From Janthinobacterium sp. B9-8 (GTDB taxonomy: Bacteria; Pseudomonadota; Gammaproteobacteria; Burkholderiales; Chitinibacteraceae), in the NCBI RefSeq assembly GCF_000969645.2, contig NZ_CP014222.1:2049740-2113739 (forward strand): a stretch of 64,000 nt of DNA, given 5' to 3'. Under the pieces are notes generated by a model. That model worked only from the letters and a program-made list of their open reading frames with translations. It was not told where the DNA came from and did not search any database. The first letter of the stretch is position 1. The number at the start of each line of letters is the position of its first letter. This document shows, piece by piece, positions 50,245-59,492 of this stretch. A program made the translations under genes and the position numbers.

Positions 50245-52440
50245 TTAGGAAAAATGGCGCTGCGAATAGCTGTCCTCGCCCATATTAGGCGGGGTAATCG
50301 GCAGGTGCTTGCGAGAATCAGCCATGCACCAGAGTGAAAACGCATCAGCAGGCATGGGTGCTGCAATTAAATAACCTTGCGCCTCATCGCAGCCCATCAC
50401 CGCTAGGGCTTGCCATGCAGCTTCGGTTTCTACCCCTTCTGCAATCACGGATAAACCCAGAATATGCCCCAGCTCAATAATCGCGCGAACGATAGATACA
50501 TTCTCAAAACGCTCGCTCATCGACATCACAAAGCTTTGATCAATTTTTAATTCATGCACCGGCATTTTGGCTAAATAGGCAAAAGACGAATAACCCGTAC
50601 CAAAATCATCAATCGATAATTTAACGCCCATGGCACGTAAATACTCTAAATTGCGCATTAAATCCTTGGGGTTTCTCATCACCCCTGTTTCGGTGATTTC
50701 CAAGCATAAATTCTGTGGCGGCACTTGGCATTGTGCCAGTTGCCGCTCTAAAAAAGACACAAAACTAGCATCTTCAACATCGCTCACGCCCACATTCACC
50801 GAGATACACAGCTCCAGCCCTTCTTCAATCCATACCGCAGCCTGCATCAATACATCGTGTACCACCCACTCGGTAATCGCCCTTAATTTGCCTGTTTGTT
50901 CGGCAAAAGGAATAAACACACTGGGGGGAATAAAGCCCCGCACCGGATGCTGCCAGCGCACCAGCGCTTCTGCTTCGCTCACCACGCCGTCGATCATTTT
51001 GACCTTGGGCTGGTAGTAAACCAGTAAATGCCCTTCGGCCAATGCCTCGCGCAGATCGCCCATCAAGGTGAGCTGATTACGTGAATACGCTTCTTGCTCC
51101 GGATCATAAAAAGCAAAGCTGCGCCGGGCAGATTTGGCCCCGCAAAGCGCCACCTCTGCATTACGCAGCAAAATATCGGCACTGAGCCCATGTTCCGGAA
51201 ATAAAGCCACGCCCGAACTGGCACTAATATCTAAGCGCTCTCCTCCCATCAAAAGAGGCTCGGTCATGCTGGCATCCAGCCGCTCTAATACCTTAAGCAC
51301 ATCATCGCTTAATACACGCTCCAGCAATACGCCAAAGGTATTCGCCCCCAAACGAGCCACTTTAATCACAGGGCGGCGAAGCACATTTAAGCGCTCAGCA
51401 ATATGCCGTAAGACCTCATCTCCCTGCTGATAACCCAGATATTCATTAATAAAATGAAAATCATTGATATTCAGCATCAATAAAGCAAAAGAGCCTCTTT
51501 CCGGGTTTAAATGCTCTGCTGCGTAATGCAAAAAACCCACTCTATTGGCAAGGCCTGACAATGAATCTACATAAGCCAATTCTCGTAAGGACTGATCTCT
51601 TGCCGAAACAAGCTCACCCAAGGCATTAAATGCTCTTGCAATATTACCTAATTCATCTTTTCGCCCAGCCTGAATTCTGACCCCAAAATCGCCCGTAGCC
51701 ATTCTGCGTACTGCCCTGGAAAGCGTGGCAAGTGGTGCAGAAAAATGATGGGCCACCAAATAGCAGACCGCGCATGCCGCAATAAAAAGAATTAACCCCA
51801 TACTCAATGCTTGCCATCTTGCTTGCATCAGCGACTTATGAAAAAGATCACTATCAATATCGGCACCAATTAAATAATGAGACCCATCGGCCAGCGGCAT
51901 AGGAAACAAATAGGTTCTGGACTCTCCCCAGGCTTCACTCACAATCACTGAGCGGGGATGCCCATCTTTTAAAGCCAGTAAAGCAGGGCTGGTTTGATTT
52001 CCATTGAGTTCTTGATAACGACCATAGTTTGCTTTAGCAAGCAAGGGTGGCGTAGCACTATCAATCAAATAGGCAACCTTGCCATTCTCCAACTTAAAGG
52101 CATAGAGATCTCGTAAGCCAGCAATCTGGCAATAGCGCTCTAAAATCGCCAATTGCTGAAGATACTCTTCAGAAGAGATCTCTTCCCCTGCCAGCGCACG
52201 AGTTAAATAATGATTAGGCAAGATCATAGGCAAGGTTTGCACCGCGGCAGACAGACGACGATCTGCATCACGGCGCACCTCATCACACATCACTGACTGA
52301 AGCAGTAGCGTGAAAATAATCATCAGCAATAGATTTAACAGCAGCAGCACCAGTAAAATTTTTACTCGCGCACTATTGAGCTGACGAAATCTAAGTTTCA
52401 TAAACTGAGCAACCATCTGAAACGACATTTCAATTGTCAT
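50245..52440 (-). CDS. Membrane GGDEF/EAL protein, probable c-di-GMP phosphodiesterase
   Basis: 731 residues from the ATG at 52440; starts at 52416 or 52401 are also possible and none has a strong ribosome-binding site. A membrane span (KILLVLLLLNLLLMIIFTLLL), a periplasmic sensor of about 170 residues, a second span and a HAMP domain (FSAPLATLSRAVRRMATGDFGVRI) come first. The GGDEF domain is degenerate (GANTF in place of GGDEF). The EAL domain is intact: EALVRW, LEITETGVM, DDFGTGYSS, ELKID and VIAEGVET. It should hydrolyse c-di-GMP in response to a periplasmic signal. Confidence 0.9.
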   Translation of the reverse strand: MTIEMSFQMVAQFMKLRFRQLNSARVKILLVLLLLNLLLMIIFTLLLQSVMCDEVRRDADRRLSAAVQTLPMILPNHYLTRALAGEEISSEEYLQQLAILERYCQIAGLRDLYAFKLENGKVAYLIDSATPPLLAKANYGRYQELNGNQTSPALLALKDGHPRSVIVSEAWGESRTYLFPMPLADGSHYLIGADIDSDLFHKSLMQARWQALSMGLILFIAACAVCYLVAHHFSAPLATLSRAVRRMATGDFGVRIQAGRKDELGNIARAFNALGELVSARDQSLRELAYVDSLSGLANRVGFLHYAAEHLNPERGSFALLMLNINDFHFINEYLGYQQGDEVLRHIAERLNVLRRPVIKVARLGANTFGVLLERVLSDDVLKVLERLDASMTEPLLMGGERLDISASSGVALFPEHGLSADILLRNAEVALCGAKSARRSFAFYDPEQEAYSRNQLTLMGDLREALAEGHLLVYYQPKVKMIDGVVSEAEALVRWQHPVRGFIPPSVFIPFAEQTGKLRAITEWVVHDVLMQAAVWIEEGLELCISVNVGVSDVEDASFVSFLERQLAQCQVPPQNLCLEITETGVMRNPKDLMRNLEYLRAMGVKLSIDDFGTGYSSFAYLAKMPVHELKIDQSFVMSMSERFENVSIVRAIIELGHILGLSVIAEGVETEAAWQALAVMGCDEAQGYLIAAPMPADAFSLWCMADSRKHLPITPPNMGEDSYSQRHFS

Positions 52441-52484
52441 CCCAAATTGATAGCAGTCAGATGCTAGCAAGACAATGTCATTTC

Positions 52485-54293
52485 CTAGTTAAGCAGCCAA
52501 TCAGCATACGTAATATTGCCCTCATCACTTCCTGAGGTTAACCTTAAGCCGCAGGTATTGGCCTCTGCAGATTGCAAATGCACATTAAAATGCATCAACT
52601 CATCACGGCGAAAAGCCACAATCTCGACTTCGCCATTAGTCGGCTGGCTAGCCAGCAATGCATCCAAATTACCACTGGTCACACGCAAACGATTCATTGC
52701 TATCAATAAATCGCCCGCAGATAAACCTGCTTTTTGCGCAGCACCGCCATCCAGAACATGGCTTAATTTTACAAAACCACCCTCATTGCTGGTACGCACA
52801 CCCAGGCTATTGCTGGGCGAAAGCACTTTATCCAGCCAGCCGCCCTTGTCAGCAGAGCTCACTGGGGCACGCATCTGCCAATCCACGCCAAATTCTGCCA
52901 GTAAGGCTTGCAGGGGCAGCTCGTCTGTTGAACGCAATGCCGAATCAAAGAACGACTTCAGATCAAGACCACTTACTTCAAAGGCCAGCTCCTCCCAAGC
53001 CGTTTCTGTCACGCCTTCGCCCTGAGTAGCAAAATCTTTGCCATAACGCAGCCACAGGGCACGCATCACATCATCTAAAGATTTCTGCCCCTGTGTTTGC
53101 TTTCTGATCAGCAAATCCAGACAAAGCGCAACAAGCGCGCCCTTGGTGTAATAACTCACCAGACTGTTCGGGCTGTTTTCATCCTGACGATAAAACTTTA
53201 CCCAGGTATCAAAACTTGAATCTTCTAAAGATTGCTTGGTGCGGCCATTGCCTCTTTGCACGCCCGTAATCGTTTGCGCCAATAAATCTAAATAGTCTTG
53301 CGGGCTAATTAAACCCGTGCGCACCAAGGTTAAATCGTCGTAATAAGAGGTAATTCCTTCAAAAGCCCACAATAAACGTGTGTAATTCTCTTGCTTTAAA
53401 TCATAAGGCGCATAAGCGGCTGGCTTAATCCGCTTTACATTCCAGCTATGGAAATACTCATGGCTGCAAAGGCCTAAAAATTGGCGGTAGCCTGCCTTAA
53501 TTTGCGTTTCGTGCGCTAAAGGCAAATCATCACGATTACACATTAATGCCGTGGATGAGCGATGCTCTAATCCGCCATAACCATCACCCACCGCCATGGT
53601 CATAAATACATAGCGATCAAATGGGGCAGGCTCGCCAAAAAGCCGAATCTGGTATTCGCAAATTTGTTTTAAATCTTTTTTCAAACGCTTTAAATCTGCC
53701 TGATGCCGGCCCGCAATCACAATATCATGCGGGATACCGCAAGCTTTAAAGCTAATCTGGCTAAATTCGCCCATTTCAACCGGATGATCGATCAGCTCGT
53801 CATAATTAGCAGCCTGATAGCTGCCAAACTGGCCCTGCTTCGCATTACGTGCAGCTAAAGTAGTCGCCACTTTCCAGTTTTTATATTCCTTACCTTCCGG
53901 CGCAACAATTTCTACATTGCATGGTGCATTTTCTTGCCCTTGCACCGCTAAAAAGACGCTGGTGCCATTAAAAAAACCACGTGTCTGATCTAAATAAGCA
54001 CCACGCACAGATAAATCCCAGGCATAAACACTGTAATGAATTTCTAAAGGCCCTTTAACAGCCTCAGCCTGCCAGCTATGCTTATCGCTTTTTGTAATTG
54101 CAACGGCTTTGCCTGCCGATTCAGCGCGAATCTCAACAATATTGCGGACAAATTCCCGAATTAAATAACTACCCGGTATCCACGCAGGCAAATACACAGC
54201 CTGGCCATCCGCGCTGGGGTTTTTAATTAAAACAGAAACATGAAAAATATGGGCGTGCAAAGACGCAGGGGAAATTTTATAAGAGATGGTCAT
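52485..54293 (-). CDS. M61-family metallopeptidase with PDZ domain
   Basis: 602 residues. The zinc motif HEYFH lies in GLCSHEYFHSWNVKRIKP (about residue 280) with the downstream Glu in LLWAFEGITSYYDDL. GYGGLEHRSSTALM is the M61 signature. A PDZ domain lies at about 510-590. No signal peptide is visible, so it may be cytosolic. M61 members are glycyl aminopeptidases, but physiological substrates in bacteria are poorly known. Usual family length. Confidence 0.93.
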   Translation of the reverse strand: MTISYKISPASLHAHIFHVSVLIKNPSADGQAVYLPAWIPGSYLIREFVRNIVEIRAESAGKAVAITKSDKHSWQAEAVKGPLEIHYSVYAWDLSVRGAYLDQTRGFFNGTSVFLAVQGQENAPCNVEIVAPEGKEYKNWKVATTLAARNAKQGQFGSYQAANYDELIDHPVEMGEFSQISFKACGIPHDIVIAGRHQADLKRLKKDLKQICEYQIRLFGEPAPFDRYVFMTMAVGDGYGGLEHRSSTALMCNRDDLPLAHETQIKAGYRQFLGLCSHEYFHSWNVKRIKPAAYAPYDLKQENYTRLLWAFEGITSYYDDLTLVRTGLISPQDYLDLLAQTITGVQRGNGRTKQSLEDSSFDTWVKFYRQDENSPNSLVSYYTKGALVALCLDLLIRKQTQGQKSLDDVMRALWLRYGKDFATQGEGVTETAWEELAFEVSGLDLKSFFDSALRSTDELPLQALLAEFGVDWQMRAPVSSADKGGWLDKVLSPSNSLGVRTSNEGGFVKLSHVLDGGAAQKAGLSAGDLLIAMNRLRVTSGNLDALLASQPTNGEVEIVAFRRDELMHFNVHLQSAEANTCGLRLTSGSDEGNITYADWLLN

Positions 54294-54370
54294 GAATAGT
54301 CTTTAAACAAAAGTCGATAAAAACAGCCGTTTTATTTCACTACACTTTTAAAACGATAAAATATCAATGC

Positions 54371-55633
54371 TTAAGCTTGATGCAAACCCACCTGATTACG
54401 CCCTGCATGCTTAGCCTGATAAAGCGCAGTATCTGCAGCGTCAATCAGCTGAGCTGCATCCATACTATTTTTTAAAGCGGCAACACCTGCGCTAAAGGTA
54501 ACTTGAAACTGAATATCATTCGATGATTGTATTAATTCAGAAAAACGCTTGCGCCAGTCGTCTACCTTTTGCGCAGCACGAACCAAGCTTGTTTCTGTAA
54601 AAACCACGGCAAATTCTTCGCCGCCATAACGCCCTGCTGCACCTTCACCATTAATCGACTGACGCAATAAACGCGCTAAGCTTTTAATCACTTGATCGCC
54701 AATGCTATGACCATAATTATCATTTATTTTTTTAAAATGATCGATATCAATCATGGCAAAAGATAAAGAAAAGGCTTCTTTTTTAGAGCGCACAACACAG
54801 CGCTCTAAAAATTCAATAATATGCGTATGATTCAATAAAGTAGTCAGGCTATCACAACTCATCCAGCGTCGTAATGAGCGATAGCGCGCACAGGTCATAT
54901 TCACCGAAGCAATTAACTCTTCTTCTGGCATGTTTTTAACCCAGAAATCATCCCCCCCCATACTGCGGGCCATTAATTGCTTAATGCGATTTGTTTCAGT
55001 CGATAAGAAAACAATAGGAACACTATCAAATTGCGTATATTGCCTAATCACTTTTGCTATTTCATCTCCTGAACACTGAGGCATATAAACATCCATCAGC
55101 ACAATATCAGGAGAAAATCGCTCAAGGGGAAAGAAAACATCCAGCGGGTTTTTAAGCACCTGAACTTCCATTCCTGCCTTGATTAAAATATTGGCACTCA
55201 CTTTTCCCATCGCATCTGAATCATCAACAATCAAAACGCGATACGGTATGCTCAGACTTTGCTCTAATAAAACATCTAATCGATCAATCAACTTTTGAAT
55301 ATCTAAAGGAAAATAAACAAAATCGCTCACGCCAATTTTCATCAGATGAATTTGCTGCACCACACTTAATGACGAAGTTAAATATAAAAGTGGCCCGCGG
55401 GATAGCTTGCCAATCAAAGGTATAATTTTCTCAGCGGCGCAATCTTCTAAGCCTGCTTCACCCAACAACACCGCAAAAGGCGCTCTTGTATACATGGCGG
55501 CCAGCAACGCACTTTGTTTTGAGAATGCTTGGCATTCAAAACCAAAAAATATCAACTGCCTTGCTAATTCAGCGCCCCCCTGAACCTGCCTCGCGGATAA
55601 ATAAATAATGGGTTTCTCTTGATTAGCATTCAT
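54371..55633 (-). CDS. Response-regulator diguanylate cyclase (REC-like, REC, GGDEF)
   Basis: 420 residues. Residues 1-120 form a diverged receiver-like domain without a clear phospho-acceptor set. A true receiver follows at about 130-245 (LIVDDSDAMGKV, phospho-Asp in IVLMDVYMP, Lys in FWVKNMP). The GGDEF domain spans 260-420 with active site GGEEF in AGRYGGEEFAVVF. No RxxD inhibitory site directly precedes it. It makes c-di-GMP on phosphorylation, opposing the phosphodiesterase upstream in the sequence. Confidence 0.93.
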   Translation of the reverse strand: MNANQEKPIIYLSARQVQGGAELARQLIFFGFECQAFSKQSALLAAMYTRAPFAVLLGEAGLEDCAAEKIIPLIGKLSRGPLLYLTSSLSVVQQIHLMKIGVSDFVYFPLDIQKLIDRLDVLLEQSLSIPYRVLIVDDSDAMGKVSANILIKAGMEVQVLKNPLDVFFPLERFSPDIVLMDVYMPQCSGDEIAKVIRQYTQFDSVPIVFLSTETNRIKQLMARSMGGDDFWVKNMPEEELIASVNMTCARYRSLRRWMSCDSLTTLLNHTHIIEFLERCVVRSKKEAFSLSFAMIDIDHFKKINDNYGHSIGDQVIKSLARLLRQSINGEGAAGRYGGEEFAVVFTETSLVRAAQKVDDWRKRFSELIQSSNDIQFQVTFSAGVAALKNSMDAAQLIDAADTALYQAKHAGRNQVGLHQA

Positions 55634-55775
55634 ATTGGCCCGGCTTTACGCTTCTTAAAGTAACTCAGCAAAACACCAGCTCAAAGCTTACAAAAAGAGT
55701 TGATGCATTCTTATATGGTTTTTTTTACATCTGTCTCTATCAGAATATCAGTCTTTATCAAAATTTCCGCAAATC

Positions 55776-56180
55776 CTATTCGCTTGAGCTGTTTTTTTGC
55801 TCAAACTGATGCAATTGCCGCCGCCATTTTTTACTAGGCCGCCCCTCTCCTGCCGGATGCTCAAAACGGGGAGCAAGCTGGCGCGCTTCTTGATCACGTT
55901 CTCGCCGCAACACACTCTCTTCACTTTCCTGATAAAGCATGCGTGCCACCGTAGCCGGCCCGCGCTGCTCAGACAAGGCCAGCACGCTGATTTCAAACTC
56001 GCCTTGCTCGGTGCGTACCCGTAATACATCGGCTAATTTGAGCAAACGCGCGGGCTTGATTCGTTCTTTATTAAGATGTACATGCCCTGCATCAATTGCG
56101 GCACTTGCTAATGAGCGCGTCTTAAAAAACCGCGCAGCCCATAACCATTTATCAATCCGAACGCTTTTTACCTCGATCAT
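55776..56180 (-). CDS. hslR: Hsp15, S4-domain ribosome-associated heat shock protein
   Basis: 134 residues from the ATG at 56180 with GGGGAG upstream; the frame extends eight more codons. The S4 RNA-binding domain covers residues 1-65 (VRIDKWLWAARFFKTRSLASAAIDAGHVHLN), followed by a basic Lys/Arg tail (RPSKKWRRQLHQFE). Hsp15 binds stalled 50S subunits that carry nascent chains. Family length and signature match. Confidence 0.92.
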   Translation of the reverse strand: MIEVKSVRIDKWLWAARFFKTRSLASAAIDAGHVHLNKERIKPARLLKLADVLRVRTEQGEFEISVLALSEQRGPATVARMLYQESEESVLRRERDQEARQLAPRFEHPAGEGRPSKKWRRQLHQFEQKNSSSE

Positions 56181-56199
56181 TTTACTCCCCTGAAACAAA

Positions 56200-56223
56200 A
56201 ACACCCCGCATCAGCGGGGTGTT
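56200..56223 (-). terminator. Terminator between hslR and bipA
   Basis: Perfect 10-bp stem AACACCCCGC / GCGGGGTGTT with an ATCA loop. On the minus strand it lies 29 bases after the bipA stop and is followed by TTTTGTTTC; it ends transcription of bipA. Confidence 0.85.
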
Positions 56224-56251
56224 GTGTATCCCGAAAAAACGGAATAAAAGC

Positions 56252-58072
56252 TTAGTGTGTTTTTGCTTTAAAGTGACGACGACGATCTGTTTCGTTTAAG
56301 TAACGCTTACGAATACGGATGCTTGTTGGTGTGATTTCAACCAATTCATCATCATCAATAAACTCAACCGCTGATTCCAGTGTCATTTTGATCGCTGTAG
56401 TCAAACGAACCGCTTCGTCAGTACCCGACGCGCGAACGTTAGTCAGTTGCTTACCCTTAACTGGGTTAACAACTAAGTCGTTATCACGGGTGTGAATACC
56501 AATAACCATACCTTCGTACAATTTGTCGCCTGGGGCTACAAACATACGACCGCGGTCTTCCAGCTTCCACAATGCGTAGGCTACAGCTTCACCGTTTTCT
56601 TGTGAAACCAATACACCATTATGACGACCTGGCATGTCGGCTTTAGCCGGTGCGTAATCATCAAATACGTGGCCAATCAAGCCAGTACCGCGAGTCATGG
56701 TCATGAAATCGCCTTGGAAGCCGATCAAACCACGTGCTGGAATATGGTATTCCAGACGAGTACGGCCATTACCATCGGATTCCATATTAGTCAGCTCACC
56801 ACGGCGACGACCAATTTCTTCCATCACTGCACCTTGATGCTCATCTTCAAGGTCGATAGACAGGTTTTCGTAAGGCTCACATTTTACACCGTTGATGTCT
56901 TTGTAAACAACACGTGGTTTAGCCACGGCCATTTCAAAGCCTTCACGGCGCATGTTTTCCAGCAAAATAGTCAGGTGCAATTCACCACGGCCTGAAACGC
57001 GGAAGATATCAGCGTCTTCGGTGTCTTCTACTTTCAGCGCTACGTTGATCAGCAGCTCTTTAGTCAGACGGTCACGAATTTGACGGCTAGTAACGAATTT
57101 GCCTTCAGTACCGGCTAATGGTGAAGTGTTCACCATAAAGTCCATGGTCAGTGTTGGCTCATCGATGGTTAACATCGGCACGCCTACTGGCATTTCTTTG
57201 TCACAGATGGTTACGCCGATACCGATTTCATCCAGACCGGAGATAATAATAATATCGCCAGCTTGTGCTTCTTCAACCGCAACGCGTTCCAGACCACTGA
57301 AACCCAATACTTGATTGATACGGCCTTGACCAACTTGATCATCGTGATTCATCACAACAACAGCTTGGCCTGGCTTGATACGGCCATTCAGTACACGACC
57401 AACCCCAAGGCGGCCGGTGTATGTGGAGTAATCCAGCGCAGAAATTTGCAATTGCAATGGCGCATCAGGATCGCCGATAGGCGCTTGAACGTGTGTCAGT
57501 ACAGTATCTAGCAATGGGCGCATGTTATCGGACTCGGTTTCGAGTTCGAGCTTAGCGTAGCCATTCAGAGCAGATGCGTAGATAACCGGGAAATCAAGCT
57601 GTTCGTCTGTAGCGCCGAGCTTGTCGAATAAATCGAAAGTTTGGTCTACAACCCAATCCGGGCGCGCGCCAGGACGGTCAACTTTATTAATCACAACAAT
57701 AGGCTTCAGGCCAAGCGCCAAAGCTTTTTTAGTTACGAAACGGGTTTGTGGCATAGGGCCATCAACCGCGTCAACAAGCAGCAATACGCCATCAACCATA
57801 CCCAGAACACGTTCCACTTCACCACCGAAATCGGCGTGACCTGGAGTGTCTACGATGTTGATATGGTAGCCTTCGTATTGAAGCGAAGTGTTTTTAGCCA
57901 GAATAGTGATACCGCGCTCTTTTTCGATATCATTACTGTCCATCACGCGTTCTGTAACCTGTTGGTTATCGCGGAAGGTGCCGGATTGGCGGAGGAGTTT
58001 GTCAACGAGGGTAGTCTTACCGTGGTCAACGTGGGCAATAATTGCAATATTACGAATGGCGCGGGTTGTCAT
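56252..58072 (-). CDS. typA: Ribosome-associated GTPase BipA/TypA
   Basis: 606 residues from [21 protein letters not shown]; the frame has 14 further upstream codons without similarity. G1 AHVDHGKT, G3 [16 protein letters not shown]4 [10 protein letters not shown], and the elongation-factor domains II, III and V follow, with the BipA C-terminal domain including [17 protein letters not shown]. It is a translational GTPase that aids 50S assembly and stress or cold response. Usual family length. Confidence 0.97.
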   Translation of the reverse strand: MTTRAIRNIAIIAHVDHGKTTLVDKLLRQSGTFRDNQQVTERVMDSNDIEKERGITILAKNTSLQYEGYHINIVDTPGHADFGGEVERVLGMVDGVLLLVDAVDGPMPQTRFVTKKALALGLKPIVVINKVDRPGARPDWVVDQTFDLFDKLGATDEQLDFPVIYASALNGYAKLELETESDNMRPLLDTVLTHVQAPIGDPDAPLQLQISALDYSTYTGRLGVGRVLNGRIKPGQAVVVMNHDDQVGQGRINQVLGFSGLERVAVEEAQAGDIIIISGLDEIGIGVTICDKEMPVGVPMLTIDEPTLTMDFMVNTSPLAGTEGKFVTSRQIRDRLTKELLINVALKVEDTEDADIFRVSGRGELHLTILLENMRREGFEMAVAKPRVVYKDINGVKCEPYENLSIDLEDEHQGAVMEEIGRRRGELTNMESDGNGRTRLEYHIPARGLIGFQGDFMTMTRGTGLIGHVFDDYAPAKADMPGRHNGVLVSQENGEAVAYALWKLEDRGRMFVAPGDKLYEGMVIGIHTRDNDLVVNPVKGKQLTNVRASGTDEAVRLTTAIKMTLESAVEFIDDDELVEITPTSIRIRKRYLNETDRRRHFKAKTH

Positions 58073-58232
58073 TGTCTGGGCTGCAGATTTTAAAAAAGTG
58101 CGCGATTGTACCACGCGAAGTGGATTCCGCGACTAAGTTCCGACGCATTAGGAAATAATTCATAATAATCAGTCGATTACTGGTCAATAAATTTTCCACA
58201 CTGCTCGTTTTCTGCCAAAAAACCACCTCACA

Positions 58233-59057
58233 TTACAAGCCCGACACCTCCATTTGCTGCTTTGCCACATTAAATATCAGGCCCAGCTGGCTGGCAGAGC
58301 GTGAGCCTGCTAGTGGCTGATTACTGCTGGCATGATAACTATAAACCAAAGAATATTTAGTATGCGCTGTGCGATTTCTGCTGGCTGCATGAAAAGTACG
58401 CGCATCAAACAGCACCACATCCCCGGCTTGTAAATCCGGGAACACTGCGCGCGCCACCCAAGGTGCCGCCAGCGGGTGGCTGGCCATTAAAAACTCGCGC
58501 TCGTCATAAGCATGCTCAGGAAAATCGACCTGATGTGAGCCTGCAATAAAACCCAAGCCGCCGTTCTCACTGGTTTCACTGCCCAGCGCCAGCCATGCAG
58601 AAACCAACTCAGGACGGGCAAAGCGCCAGTAACGCACATCCCGGTGCCATCGGGTATCGCTGCTAAAACTAGGCTGCTTACTCATTAAACTATTATGGTG
58701 CACTTGGGTCAGCGTGATTTTCGGCGTGTCCAACAAGTAGCTCACCATGGTAAGCAATTGCGGGTCCCCCGCCCAAGCAGCAAACACAGGATTTCTTGCT
58801 GCCATATTTCTTAAGCGCCGAATCGTGCCACCGCCCTCCACTGCCGTCGATACCGGCGCTCCGGGATAACCCAGCTCGGCCTCCAATTCAAAAGGGGGCT
58901 GCCGTGCTGCTACCGCATCCATTGCCACCCTACGAATTTCATTCACTCGATCAGGCGATAGCAAGCCGCGCACCAAGACGGCACCATCGGCCTGAAAACG
59001 TTCACGCAACGAGGCTAAATGAACAGGCAAGCAAAATTCAGCAAACAAGACCATCAC
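58233..59057 (-). CDS. PhyH-family Fe(II)/2-oxoglutarate dioxygenase
   Basis: 274 residues (a Met-Met start, 59057 or 59054). The iron-binding HxD is in TRWHRDVRYWRF (about residue 137), the distal His is in DARTFHAASRNRT (about 225), and an Arg near it likely binds 2-oxoglutarate. The N-terminal FQADGAVLVRGLLSPDRVNEIRRVAMD is a PhyH family feature. The substrate is unknown. It is a single gene, not clearly in an operon. Confidence 0.88.
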   Translation of the reverse strand: MMVLFAEFCLPVHLASLRERFQADGAVLVRGLLSPDRVNEIRRVAMDAVAARQPPFELEAELGYPGAPVSTAVEGGGTIRRLRNMAARNPVFAAWAGDPQLLTMVSYLLDTPKITLTQVHHNSLMSKQPSFSSDTRWHRDVRYWRFARPELVSAWLALGSETSENGGLGFIAGSHQVDFPEHAYDEREFLMASHPLAAPWVARAVFPDLQAGDVVLFDARTFHAASRNRTAHTKYSLVYSYHASSNQPLAGSRSASQLGLIFNVAKQQMEVSGL

Positions 59058-59474
59058 TCCGACTATATAAAGTCAAATTGTAACAGTCCCTATTTAGTCA
59101 CGTCCTGCCTACCGCCTGTATTTCATACCTTGGAAATCCCTAACAAAGAAAGCTTTTTTTGATACAGATCATCTTTTTGAATTTCCCCAGACAGTGCCAA
59201 CTTCTTCAAACTCAAACCACAAGAAAAAATTTACGCCTGCTGAAGTAAAGCCAGTTCTGCCATGTTATGGCGCTTTTATTTCTTAAGCAGCACACTTATT
59301 TTTCAAAGTTGCCGCGGGCTTCTTTCCTTTTGAAAACGAATTGCGCTTTTGAAATACTCTGTTAATATTTCTTAATACCACCTGTCTTTTTTTACCCGCC
59401 AGCTTGTCCCGATCCTGATTACTTTGCTCATCTTTGGTGCCAGCCGTCTTACCCGAACACTTACTTAAGCTGTA
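59058..59474. other. Intergenic region before the hybrid kinase
   Basis: 417 bases. The minus strand holds a basic 93-codon ORF (59283-59564) that overlaps the kinase start and lacks a ribosome-binding site; I do not accept it as a gene. I see no clear promoter or repeat. Confidence 0.5.
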
Positions 59475-59492
59475 TTGTTTGCGGAAGTGCAT

